64,000 nucleotides of DNA, taken from NCBI GenBank assembly GCA_030697165.1, contig JAUYQQ010000017.1:1-64000 (forward strand). The letters are read 5' to 3'. This DNA comes from Acidobacteriota bacterium. GTDB lineage: Bacteria; Acidobacteriota; Vicinamibacteria; Vicinamibacterales; UBA2999. The notes beneath the pieces are model-generated. The model did not search any database and had not been told where the DNA came from. It saw nothing but the letters and a program-made list of their open reading frames with translations. Positions within the stretch are counted from its first letter, which is position 1. Each line of letters opens with the position of its first letter. The translations under genes and the position numbers were made by a program. Positions 49,786-59,420 of the stretch are shown one piece after another.

Positions 49786-51777
49786 TTAAGATTTCCGAAT
49801 TTCGAGGCGCCCCAGCATCTTCTCCGCGTCCTTCTCCAGCCTCCAGAACTCCGCCAGCAGGTCCTTCACCGGCGTTGGCGGCTGGTAGCGGTAGAAGTAT
49901 TTGGTTGGCAGGATTTCGTAGCCGAGTTGCGGGCTGTCGGCCCAGCGGATGATCGGCTTTGCAATTTCACGTTTCAGGAAGGCAGCGATGTCGTCGCCGT
50001 GCGGGATGAATTCGTCGTCGGCCACGTAGTGCCGGTGTGTCCACTCCACGGAAAGCGTTTCGTCCGCCTCAGCCAGCGCCTCCTTGAACTTCTTGGCGGC
50101 GTTGTCTTTTGCCTTGACGGTGAACTCGACGGTGTTCTCCTGGCCCTTCATCTTCACCCGCACGCGGAAGGTGAGGTCGCTCTCGTGGAAGTCCTGCTCC
50201 TTCTTCACGTTCGCGGCGGTGAAGGCCTTCTCGTAAGGTTCGGTGATGGTCGCGGGCTTGTCGTGCTCATCCGTCTGCCAGAAGACGACGCTGACCTTGT
50301 GGTAGGCGAAGTCTTCGCGCGGGAAGAGTTTGACCTGCTCATCGGCGTAGGCCTTGGCCCAGCCTTTGGTGTAACGCTCCTCGATCCACGCGCGGTGAGT
50401 GTCGGTGATGCGGTGGCGTTTATTGCCAAAGGATTTCGGTTCCTTTTCGAATTGCTGGCGGGCGTCGATGAGCATCACGCGCCCGCGATGGCTGGCGGGC
50501 TTGTCATTTCGCAGCAGCCAGATGTAAGTGAAGATGCCAGTGTTGTAGAAGAGCTGGTCGGGAAGCATGACGATGGCATCCAGCCAGTCGTTCTCCAGAA
50601 TCCAGCGGCGGATTTCGCTCTCGCCCGAGCCGCAGTCGCCATTGGAGAGAGTCGACCCATTGAAGATGATGGCAATGCGGCTGCCACCTTCCTCGGGCGT
50701 GGCCATCTTGGCCAGCATGGTTTCCAGAAAGAGCAATGAGCCGTCGTTCCCTCGCGGCATCCCGGCCCGGTAGCGGGTCTTCTCCAGCTTCCGCGCTTCC
50801 TTTTCGTAGCCATCCTTGCCACCCCAGGTGACGCCGAAGGGCGGATTGCTCAGCATCCGATTGAAGCGCCATTTCCCCTCCGGCCACTGGTCGCCGGGCT
50901 CCTTGCTATTCTTCTCATGCGGGATGAGCGAGTTGCCGAGGTGGACGGTGGCCTGCCGGTCGTTCTTGATGAGCAGGTCGGCCTGACAGACGGCGTAGTT
51001 GGTGGGGGAAAGCTCCTGGCCGTGCACGGTTACATATTTCTCCACGCGTGCTTTCTCTTCCGGCGTGTCGGCTCGCTCCAGCAGGTGCTCCTTCGCCACA
51101 GACAACATGCCGCCCGTGCCGCTGGCGGGATCGTAGATGGAGAGGTGCTTGTCAGGGATAGGGATATCGAGCAACTCGACCATCAGGCGCACGACCTCGC
51201 GCGGCGTAAAGTGCTCCCCGGCCTCGTCGCCACTCTGTTCCGAGAAGCGCCGCAGCAGCTCCTCATAGATGTAGCCCATCTCGAGCCCGGAGAGCTGTTC
51301 GGGCCCCAGCGCGAGTTCCTTGTATTGGTTTAGGATCGGGGCCAGCCGGTTATGCTTCACCATCAGGCCGATGGTGGCGCGATAGTTGAAGTGTTCGATG
51401 ATGTCGTCAACGTTCTTCGAGAAGCCGTTGATGTAGGCGCGGAAGTTCTCCTCCAACAACGCGTGGTCTTCCTCATAGACCGATCGAAGCGTCCAGTTGG
51501 TGGCGTTGGAGAATGGGCTTTGCTTGGGATTCAGCTCCAGTTCCTTGACCAGCTTGGCGAGTTCCTTCGCGGTGAGCTTGGGCCGGTTCTTCAGCACCTC
51601 GACCGCCTTCTTCTCTCGCCAATCGATCAGCACACACTCCAGGCGGCGAATGACGATGATCGGCAGAATGACGCTCTGGTACTCGTAGGACTTGAACTTC
51701 CCGCGCAGGCGCTCGGCGGATTTCCAGATATCGGAAGCAAGGTTGTCGAGCTTGGCTTTATTGAGTGAGAGTGCCAT
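49786..51777 (-). CDS. hsdM: Type I restriction enzyme, M (adenine methylase) subunit
   Basis: A 663-residue N6-adenine methyltransferase. The N-terminal helical HsdM_N starts NKAKLDNLASDIWKSAERLRGKF. SAM motif I is YDPASGTGGMLSVA (about 216-229) and catalytic motif IV LSNPPFGVTW (about 310-319). A long C-terminal part is typical of the HsdM variant that carries extra coiled segments. First gene of the hsdMSR-radC operon; the 81-base gap upstream of it to the helicase gene could hold a promoter. Confidence 0.93.
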   Translation of the reverse strand: MALSLNKAKLDNLASDIWKSAERLRGKFKSYEYQSVILPIIVIRRLECVLIDWREKKAVEVLKNRPKLTAKELAKLVKELELNPKQSPFSNATNWTLRSVYEEDHALLEENFRAYINGFSKNVDDIIEHFNYRATIGLMVKHNRLAPILNQYKELALGPEQLSGLEMGYIYEELLRRFSEQSGDEAGEHFTPREVVRLMVELLDIPIPDKHLSIYDPASGTGGMLSVAKEHLLERADTPEEKARVEKYVTVHGQELSPTNYAVCQADLLIKNDRQATVHLGNSLIPHEKNSKEPGDQWPEGKWRFNRMLSNPPFGVTWGGKDGYEKEARKLEKTRYRAGMPRGNDGSLLFLETMLAKMATPEEGGSRIAIIFNGSTLSNGDCGSGESEIRRWILENDWLDAIVMLPDQLFYNTGIFTYIWLLRNDKPASHRGRVMLIDARQQFEKEPKSFGNKRHRITDTHRAWIEERYTKGWAKAYADEQVKLFPREDFAYHKVSVVFWQTDEHDKPATITEPYEKAFTAANVKKEQDFHESDLTFRVRVKMKGQENTVEFTVKAKDNAAKKFKEALAEADETLSVEWTHRHYVADDEFIPHGDDIAAFLKREIAKPIIRWADSPQLGYEILPTKYFYRYQPPTPVKDLLAEFWRLEKDAEKMLGRLEIRKS

Positions 51778-51858
51778 TAGGAAGTCCTGTCCAATCTCGA
51801 AAAGAAGATGCCCGCGTACGCTGCAAAGTTAGCCTAATCGGCATCGCGCGCCATAATG

Positions 51859-54405
51859 TCATGCCGCCGCAGCGTTTGTCTCCACCTTCGACTCGCCGGT
51901 CATGACGTTGTACTGGGTCAACAGGCTGTCGCCGTTGAGCGACGAAACCGCGTCTGCGGCCACGAGCCAACGGCTGCCCGGCCGCGGCGACACGAGTTCG
52001 TAAAGCAGGCCCTGAGGCGTATAGCGATAACCGGCAACCGTGACTTCGATCGGGCCATCCTGGCTGGCGTAGATCGCGCGCTGGCCCGATGCAATCACCG
52101 TTACCCAGTCGCTATTTGATTGCGGCAGCACGCTCGAGGCCGCCGGCGCTTCGGCGGTCAGCGTGCCCAGCATCCAGCCGAACGAGCGCAATTCGGCAAG
52201 AACGGCGTCACTCTCCTGCCGTTCCTCAGCAATCGAGACCGCCCGGTCAAGGACCCCAGAAAACCGCTCAGCCAAGATCTGCGTCAACCGGAGGCTACCG
52301 TTGGTCGCATCGTAGATGCAGATCCCTCCTGTGGCGTCGGGCAGCGCGGGGTTGGTGTTGGTGCGAAACACGCCAATCCCCAGATCGCGGCACTGGATGC
52401 CGCATTCCACGCAGAGGGCTTCCAGCACCCGTGCGGCCATGGCCTCCGACACCGCGAATCGATCGGGGAAGTACCAACAGACACCCGTCGTCTGAAAGAA
52501 TCGGCCAATCGGTTTTTGGTAGTGCTCAGACCCAGGCCCGTAGACGTGCTCGGTCTTAGTGCTGCCGCGCTGCTCCACGAAGCCCACGACCCGCTCGCTG
52601 ACCTGGAGTTCGACTTCGGCGACAAAGCCGGTGTCGGACTTCTGAAGATTCAAGATCCCGCCCTGGAAGCGCGGAAAGACGACGGTCTGGGTCTGAGGGC
52701 GCGTCGTCCAGTGACGGCAGCGCATCACCTTGATCTCGCCCGTTCGATAGACGAAGCCAATCACCCGGTACGGGCGCGCCATGTAGTAGTGGACAGCACC
52801 CGGATATGCCTCCCTCAGCGCCTGGGACATGGAGAGCGTTCCCAGCGGATTGCCACGGACATCTGTAACCCTGAAATCCTGCTCGGTTGCCGAGCGCAAC
52901 GGGAACTCGCGATGAGCGCCGCCCTGCCCTCGCTGCTTGAGCGGGTACAGGTCACTGGCAACGACGTCGGTGGGATTCAGCTCGTTCTCGACCAACTGCA
53001 CGAATGAAGGCGGCAGCGACGCGAAAGACGGCTCCGTAGAAGGCGCCTTCCCGCTGGCCGACATCTCGGCTGCCGCACAGAGAGCATTCGCGTATTGAAT
53101 GTAGCGATTGTCGAGATACAGCCAGCTCGGCTCGACCGTGCGAGCCAGATAGTCCGTGAGGCTTCCCATCGTCCCTTCATCGTCCAGAACGATGCACACC
53201 GCCGCACGGCGCCGGCCGGCTCGTCCCAGTCGCTGGCGGAACGACTTGACCGACGGGGGGGTGTTCAACAGGACCACCGTGTCGATCTCGCCGATGTCGA
53301 TACCCATCTCGAGGGCGCTGGTGGAAACAAGCCCCGCCAGGGCGCCGTCGGAAAGGGAACGCTGGATCTGCCGTCGGTCCACCGCCTCGTAGCCGGCGCG
53401 GTAGGGAAGAATCCTTCCTAACGCCTCGGGCGTGTCCGCGTCAGCTTCTTCTACCTCTCCACCCGCATCGTCTTCCGGCTGCGTGTTTCGCGCTCGAAGC
53501 GTGGCCGCGACGACACGTTCGACCATCTTCCGCGAGTCGCCGAATGCCAGGAAGCGGCTTCCATCAAGACGTGAGAGTCCAACCAGGAGCTCGACCATGC
53601 ACTCAAAGGACTTCTTGTGCGGTGCGCGCACGCGGACGATGGTCTTCTCCGGGCTCGAGCTGCCGTCTTGGTCAGGACCGAGGACCGACACCTGCCGACC
53701 TGTCAACTGTTCGAGAAACCCGGCGGGGTTGCCAATGGTGGCGGTGCTGGCGATCAGTTGGAATGGCGCGGTCACCGCGGCGAAACGCCGAAGGAAGTAG
53801 GCCATATTCGTCCCAAACACGCCGTCGTAGACATGCGCTTCATCGAGGATCAGCAGACGGACGCTTCGCAGGAACGGGCGGATCGCTCGGTCGTTCGCGT
53901 GGTTCATCAACCATGCGTGCGTGACGTCTGGCGTCAGCAGTACCACACGAGACGAGGCCAGAATCTGGGCACGCTGCGCCACGGGGACGCTGCCATCGAT
54001 GAAGCCAAGGCCAATTCCAAATGGGTCGAGGACACGATGCCATTTTTCGAGCTGATCCTGAATCAGCGCCTTAGCCGGATAGAGTGCGACGACCTTCGCG
54101 AAGGGGTTCTTGAGCAACAGGTCGAGGCTGGCTGCCATGAACACCAGACTCTTGCCAGACGCCGTCGCCGTCGCCAGGCAGATGTCCTTCCTGCCGGCAA
54201 CGGCTTGTAGAGCCTGAGCCTGGTGTGAGTACAGGCCAATCGGGAAAGCCGCCTTCAGCGAGGCCACAACGCGAGAATCCAAAGCGTCGGGAATCGGCGC
54301 GTAGGAGGCAGTCCTACCCGGAAGCGTAGCGCTCTCCATTACCTCAAACCCCGCCTCGTGCAAAAGCGGTTGGATAGGCGAAATACCTGCAGTTGTCGTG
54401 GCCAT
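51859..54405 (-). CDS. DEAH-box helicase, MrfA/YprA-like
   Basis: An 848-residue SF2 helicase. Motif I is ATATASGKSLVFMAA (about 79), DEAH box LLILDEAHVYDG (about 188), motif III IASTATIGNP, and motif VI FRQRLGRAGRR. The C-terminal part has clustered cysteines (CVECGIQC) as in MrfA/Hrq1, whose DUF1998 region binds zinc. MrfA repairs mitomycin lesions, and relatives such as DrmA act in phage defence. The start ATG at 54405 follows AGGAG by about 5 bases. It stands alone between the STAND gene and hsdM; either repair or defence is possible. Confidence 0.82.
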   Translation of the reverse strand: MATTTAGISPIQPLLHEAGFEVMESATLPGRTASYAPIPDALDSRVVASLKAAFPIGLYSHQAQALQAVAGRKDICLATATASGKSLVFMAASLDLLLKNPFAKVVALYPAKALIQDQLEKWHRVLDPFGIGLGFIDGSVPVAQRAQILASSRVVLLTPDVTHAWLMNHANDRAIRPFLRSVRLLILDEAHVYDGVFGTNMAYFLRRFAAVTAPFQLIASTATIGNPAGFLEQLTGRQVSVLGPDQDGSSSPEKTIVRVRAPHKKSFECMVELLVGLSRLDGSRFLAFGDSRKMVERVVAATLRARNTQPEDDAGGEVEEADADTPEALGRILPYRAGYEAVDRRQIQRSLSDGALAGLVSTSALEMGIDIGEIDTVVLLNTPPSVKSFRQRLGRAGRRRAAVCIVLDDEGTMGSLTDYLARTVEPSWLYLDNRYIQYANALCAAAEMSASGKAPSTEPSFASLPPSFVQLVENELNPTDVVASDLYPLKQRGQGGAHREFPLRSATEQDFRVTDVRGNPLGTLSMSQALREAYPGAVHYYMARPYRVIGFVYRTGEIKVMRCRHWTTRPQTQTVVFPRFQGGILNLQKSDTGFVAEVELQVSERVVGFVEQRGSTKTEHVYGPGSEHYQKPIGRFFQTTGVCWYFPDRFAVSEAMAARVLEALCVECGIQCRDLGIGVFRTNTNPALPDATGGICIYDATNGSLRLTQILAERFSGVLDRAVSIAEERQESDAVLAELRSFGWMLGTLTAEAPAASSVLPQSNSDWVTVIASGQRAIYASQDGPIEVTVAGYRYTPQGLLYELVSPRPGSRWLVAADAVSSLNGDSLLTQYNVMTGESKVETNAAAA

Positions 54406-54600
54406 ATGGTCTCCTGGCAAATCTTGAACCCAGGGTATGGACGCACGCCGCCGCCTCTCCTGACACTTCGGGCGCCGCCTGGCGACGGCTAAGCTCTCGG
54501 CCGGGGACTTCAGAACTTGCAGTCCTGCCAGGGATTGGTCCTTCGTCGCGACCGTTAAGTCACCGCTTCGTGAGTTCCTGATTAGCAGGCAGCATTCTTT

Positions 54601-57600
54601 TCAGGAAGGCGGCCCGGCCGAGAGTTCCGTGAACATCCAGTCCGGCACAACCCATCCACCGCTTCTTGCGCGGACGAGGCGATCCGAGAACGACAGCCCT
54701 TCGGGATCCACGATGAGGCCGTGCCGCCCCAGCCAGCCAAGAACCAAGTCGCCCTCTGAATCTCCGCGCGTCGCCAACGAATGCCACCAGTCCACCAATC
54801 TGCTCGCTGAGTCGCCCAAGCTTTCTACGACCTCATCCGCGCGCAGCCAATCTATTTCATGTTGAAAGCCCTGGGCCAAGCAAAGAGCCAGATTGATGCG
54901 ATTAAACGGCTCGCTTGCCTTGAGACCACCCTCGAGATAGTGGGCCACAGGCTGGAGGTTCAGTTCCCGTTGTTGAATCTCACCGCGTCGCAACATGTAG
55001 GCGATGTTATTGCCGGCGTCCGTTGAACCTTGCTCAAAAGCCCGAAGAAAAGCATCTATCGCCACGTTCGTCTGACCACGCTCGAACAGTTGAACACCCA
55101 AGCTACTGAGTTTCTGAGGGTTGTTACCACTGGCCCGCCGCAGCCACTCCTTTCCCTCCGACTCGTTCGCTGCCACTCCGTCGCCCTCAATCAATCGCGT
55201 TCCGAGGTCTACCATCGCATCATGGTCGCCGCGCCGCGCACTTTTGCGCAGCCAAAATTCGCCCACCCCAGGCTCAGAAGTCAGGGGGCGTGCGGCCAAT
55301 AACCTGGTTCCGAGATCGACCATCGCTCGAGTGTCTCCAGATCGACAGGCCCGCAATAGGAACCCTTTACCAGCGTCAACATCTTGAGCCATCTCGAGGC
55401 CATCAATCAGTAGAGCACCGAGTAACCGCATCGCAGGACCATACCCGGCTTCAGCCGCGCGTCTCAACATGGCTTCTCCGGTCGCCGTATCCTTGCTGAT
55501 CTCTTTGCCCGCTATTAGCAGTTTCCCCAACAAGGTCGAAGCGCCGAGATTGCCGGCTTCGGCCGCCGATCTGAGCACGTGGAGGCCAGCATCACGATCG
55601 CGCGGCACACCATCTCCAGTGATCAATCGGCGCCCTAGTTCATTCTTCGCATTCCGGTCGCCGCGCTCTGCCAAGAGACTCAGCAGCCTCAGACCTTCGT
55701 CGCTGGCTTTGGCAACACCGTCCCCGTCAAGCAGGCGCCTCGCCAAATCTCGCATCGCCGCCGGTATTCCGCGCGCTACAGCGCGTTCGAGCTGCTCCCT
55801 TGCGCGGATCTTGTCTGAGGCTATTCCTCGGCCGTCGAAAAGGCGATCGGCCAACTCAACTATCGCCCTGGAATCGCCACGACTGGCCAAGTCGAGCAAG
55901 AGTGCATGTCCTTCCATTCTGAACTCGGACGATTCGCCGTCAAGCAGGCGTTCGGCCAACAGAATGCGTGCCTCCGAATCCCCAAGATCCGCGGCCACTC
56001 GTAGCCAGTCGATCGCTTCATTTGCTCTGGCCTCCGGAATCTCGCCAAAGTCGATGAGCTTGGCCAGAGCGATCATCGGCTCAACAAACCCCTGGTTCGC
56101 GCCCGTCCGAAGCAATACCTCGCCTTCGCCGGGATTGTCGGCTACCCCATTCCCAGCCACGAGTCTCTCACCAAGTTCCCGAAGTCTATGTTGGTTGAAG
56201 GCTGCTGCTTCGCTTCGGAGCATCGCTTCTCCTTCGGAGCTAGTCTCCTCGTGGTTCAGCAGATGAATAATCAGAATTCTCCTCGCCGAGTCGCCACCCA
56301 AGCGCGCGGCCTCGCGAAGATGTTGTGTGCCGATATCGCGATCTTCTTCAGACGGCTGATGTGAAAGCCATTCCCCTAGTACCGTCATGGCGACAACGTC
56401 GCCGTCGGCGATCAACTCTTCGAGTAGTCGGATTCCTTCGGAGCGATTCTTCGCCAGCCCGTTCCCTTCTAAGAATCTTCTGCCCAAATCGCGTTTGGCG
56501 CGCTGATGTCCATGATCCGAGGCTTTTCTAAGGATCTCGATCGCCTGGGATTCATTCGGGGCCAAATGGCCGCCAGGCAAGCAATGATGGGCAAAAATGA
56601 CGGACGCCAAGCCGCTTCCTTCATCAATTGCGCGGCGGAGCCAACTCTCGCCAGCGGCGCCGTCCGCGGCGATACCCTGCCCGGTGATCAGCCTCGATCC
56701 CAGAATGCACATCGCTCGAACGTCGCCTGCTTCGGCCGTATCCACCAGTATCCGGCGCCCTTCTGACTCATCCAACTCGACACCATTGCCATCAAGGAGT
56801 CGCTCTGCGAGTTGACACGCCGCAAGCCCGTTACCTCGCTTCGCCGCACCGCGAAGCAGGCTGACCGCCCGATCGGAGTCGCGAGATGCGATGGGTCCAT
56901 CAAACAAGACACTCGCTAGAATGACCGTGAATGATTCATCCTTCGCAGCACTGTCGCAAAGCAAGCTGAGGCCAGCCGGTCTGTCTGGCAATAGACGATC
57001 TCCAAACAACAGGCGAGTTCCCAGAAGGGACATCGCTCTTGCGTCGCCAGTCGCAGCAGCACGTCTAAGCCATCGCTCTCCGTTAACGGTGTCTGCTGGA
57101 AGGCCTTGGCCGCCCAATAATCGGTCGGCCAGAATGAGGGTTGCCGAGACGTCACCGGCTTCCGCCGATCTCGAAAGGTAACGGATGCCCGCCTCGGGGT
57201 CAGCAGAAACGGAACGGCCGTCAATATATCGCGCACCCAGCTCTCGAAGGGCTCGAGGCTCGTTGAGGTCGGCTGCCAACTTTAGGAAGGCGAGGCCGAC
57301 CTCCACTCCATTCTGTTTCTTGAGAGCACCCAGGCCGATGTCGCGTAGGGGCTTGGCCGCCTCGCGCGACTTCAGGGCGTTCGCGATCGTCTGGGTTACG
57401 TGCGATGGCATCGGGGCTTCGCCCATCACCCGAGGTGCTGTAACGAATGCGGCGATTGTGTCTGAGCTGACAGCCGAGTCATTCCCGAGCCATTTGGCAA
57501 TCGAGGCTAGTGCATTATCCAAGTCGCGGGGGCTGAGGTGGGGGGATCGAACGTGTTGAGCAAAGATGGATTGCGCCAGCTTCACGCGGCCGGAGCTTAG

Positions 57601-59403
57601 CCCCTCCACCTGAGGGCCAACCCTCCGTAGTAGCTCGACGGTTTCAGCCCGCGTCAACCTTGTGCCGGACTGCTGGATCAGATAACCCTGAATCTCGTCA
57701 ACAGAGAGAGGACTGCAGGGTTCAAACACGGCCAACAGAACCAAGGACAAATGGAGTAAGCCACCAGAATCTGATCGCGTCCACTCACTTATTTGCCGCT
57801 CAAGCAGGTTATCGGCCAATCCACTGAGTGAAACCGAGTCAAAGGAGCCGTTGGCTCGCTCAACCTCCCGCCCAATAGCCGCGAGTACGTATGCCCATCC
57901 ATTGCTGCGTTTGTGAGCCTCGTCATTGAACTGCTTCCCACGCCCTTGAGGCGAGTCTTTGACGCGCGTCAGAAGCGGAGTTTCATCGCGCGTCAGGTTA
58001 TCAAGGCTCAGTACTTCCACATTTGACCGATTCAGCTTCAGCCACAAATCCAAGCCCAGGTTGGGCCGAGTCGTGGCGATTACAACTGAACCTTTGGGAA
58101 CTGGCTCTGGGAGGAATCCAAGCTGAGCACCGTCGCGGGTAATCTCGTCGAGTGCGTCGAGGATCATCAAGGAAGCCCCACGCTCTTCGACCAGCCGCTC
58201 AAGAGCCCACCGGAGTGCCCTATTGTGTAGACCGGTTGGATCCGGTACTCCCAAGTCGCGCCGCGGGGCTCGTGAGCGATCGGTGCTGGGGTGTCGATCT
58301 TCGAACATTCTATCAAGAGCCTCATCATTGCTGCTGCCGTACGGCTGGGGGTCAATCAGGACAGGAGAGGCATATGAGAGCGACGCCAATGATTCCGGCA
58401 CCGCTCGAATCAATTGGCTATTCGCCTGAGCAACGAGCAGCGTTACGATTTCATCGACTCTGGCGGATTGCTTCCCGAAGTGCAGTAGCACTCCTGGCAA
58501 CCATGGCGCGTCTCTCCGAACCTTAGGCCCATCTGAGCCGAGGAGCCGCCCTTCAGCGGCGAATCTGTCCGCCAACTTCGCCATCAAGGCCGACTTTCCC
58601 TGCCCTTCTGGCCCCGTTAGCACTAGGTACCCTCCGGTCTCGCGGAGCTTGGCCACACGCTCTGAGCACATTTGTAGCCAATACTCTCGTCCTCCAAAAC
58701 GGTCCACATGATTTCGCTGCACTTCTGCGATCGTTCGAAGAGTCTGTAGCGGCGCGTCGTCCAATCGCAGCGGACGCGAAATGAGACCCGCGAGTACGTC
58801 GCGAAGCACCAAATGCCACTTCAGGAGGGGGCCAAGGAACAGAGTAATCGCCAGGTCGATATCCTTTCGGTCTGGCAGGCCACCGGGATCATGGCCATCG
58901 TTCCGGCAGTCTTGGGCAATCCTATAGTTTCGGCGAACCGGATCTACTATCCCGTCTGGATCAGGGGCATTGGCTTCCCCTTTAGTGAGAAGGTCCAGCC
59001 GAAGGTACGCCTCGAAGAGGTTAAACCGGGCATTTTTTCGCTGCCGTCTCGCCTCTTCTGATCGCTCTTGAAGCTCCTCATAGACCGGAGAGTCGACAAC
59101 CCACAGGATGGCCTTTAGCCAATGCTCGGCGTTATGTTGAACCCACCGACCAGCCGACTTCCATGCTTCATCTGTCTTGCCAGACTCCTCAAACTGTGCC
59201 ACCTCAAACAGAGCAGCTGGCACGTCACCGATCTTGGTAAATTCTGGGCGACCGAGACACGCGGCCACGATTCGATCACCGATGACCAGGGCCTCGTCCA
59301 ATCGCTGCGAACTCACTACACCGTACTCAGCGCTTGAACGAAATACTGCTGGGGCACGGTGTGACAGAAATGACGACAGAGTTATGAACTGGTTCGATGC
59401 CAT
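54601..59403 (-). CDS. STAND-type NTPase with about 20 Sel1 repeats
   Basis: A 1600-residue protein. The N-terminal about 220 residues are helical and unrecognised (possible effector). A STAND/NACHT-like ATPase follows: Walker A LVLTGPEGQGKSALMAKLA (about 261-279), Walker B SLMILDALDEI (about 411-421), then sensor VVIATTRP. A helical winged region runs about 500-690. From about 725 to 1450 there are about 20 Sel1-type repeats of 35-37 residues (pattern AxxLGxRLLxGxGVxxDxxxGxxWLRRAAExGD), forming a long solenoid. This is the plan of Avs-like immune ATPases: effector, motor, sensor. It ends 17 bases after the protease gene. Confidence 0.82.
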   Translation of the reverse strand: MASNQFITLSSFLSHRAPAVFRSSAEYGVVSSQRLDEALVIGDRIVAACLGRPEFTKIGDVPAALFEVAQFEESGKTDEAWKSAGRWVQHNAEHWLKAILWVVDSPVYEELQERSEEARRQRKNARFNLFEAYLRLDLLTKGEANAPDPDGIVDPVRRNYRIAQDCRNDGHDPGGLPDRKDIDLAITLFLGPLLKWHLVLRDVLAGLISRPLRLDDAPLQTLRTIAEVQRNHVDRFGGREYWLQMCSERVAKLRETGGYLVLTGPEGQGKSALMAKLADRFAAEGRLLGSDGPKVRRDAPWLPGVLLHFGKQSARVDEIVTLLVAQANSQLIRAVPESLASLSYASPVLIDPQPYGSSNDEALDRMFEDRHPSTDRSRAPRRDLGVPDPTGLHNRALRWALERLVEERGASLMILDALDEITRDGAQLGFLPEPVPKGSVVIATTRPNLGLDLWLKLNRSNVEVLSLDNLTRDETPLLTRVKDSPQGRGKQFNDEAHKRSNGWAYVLAAIGREVERANGSFDSVSLSGLADNLLERQISEWTRSDSGGLLHLSLVLLAVFEPCSPLSVDEIQGYLIQQSGTRLTRAETVELLRRVGPQVEGLSSGRVKLAQSIFAQHVRSPHLSPRDLDNALASIAKWLGNDSAVSSDTIAAFVTAPRVMGEAPMPSHVTQTIANALKSREAAKPLRDIGLGALKKQNGVEVGLAFLKLAADLNEPRALRELGARYIDGRSVSADPEAGIRYLSRSAEAGDVSATLILADRLLGGQGLPADTVNGERWLRRAAATGDARAMSLLGTRLLFGDRLLPDRPAGLSLLCDSAAKDESFTVILASVLFDGPIASRDSDRAVSLLRGAAKRGNGLAACQLAERLLDGNGVELDESEGRRILVDTAEAGDVRAMCILGSRLITGQGIAADGAAGESWLRRAIDEGSGLASVIFAHHCLPGGHLAPNESQAIEILRKASDHGHQRAKRDLGRRFLEGNGLAKNRSEGIRLLEELIADGDVVAMTVLGEWLSHQPSEEDRDIGTQHLREAARLGGDSARRILIIHLLNHEETSSEGEAMLRSEAAAFNQHRLRELGERLVAGNGVADNPGEGEVLLRTGANQGFVEPMIALAKLIDFGEIPEARANEAIDWLRVAADLGDSEARILLAERLLDGESSEFRMEGHALLLDLASRGDSRAIVELADRLFDGRGIASDKIRAREQLERAVARGIPAAMRDLARRLLDGDGVAKASDEGLRLLSLLAERGDRNAKNELGRRLITGDGVPRDRDAGLHVLRSAAEAGNLGASTLLGKLLIAGKEISKDTATGEAMLRRAAEAGYGPAMRLLGALLIDGLEMAQDVDAGKGFLLRACRSGDTRAMVDLGTRLLAARPLTSEPGVGEFWLRKSARRGDHDAMVDLGTRLIEGDGVAANESEGKEWLRRASGNNPQKLSSLGVQLFERGQTNVAIDAFLRAFEQGSTDAGNNIAYMLRRGEIQQRELNLQPVAHYLEGGLKASEPFNRINLALCLAQGFQHEIDWLRADEVVESLGDSASRLVDWWHSLATRGDSEGDLVLGWLGRHGLIVDPEGLSFSDRLVRARSGGWVVPDWMFTELSAGPPS

Positions 59404-59420
59404 GGGAAGGGTGCGTTTCC

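Noticed and set aside
45535-51777. BREX or Dnd-type modification system
   Set aside because: The methylase, specificity and motor subunits match type I restriction; no PglZ, BrxC or Dnd proteins were seen.
51859-54405. DISARM system (DrmA-like helicase with PLD protein)
   Set aside because: The helicase has similarity to that group, but DrmB and the DISARM methylase are not present, and the PLD gene lies 14 kb away in another cluster.
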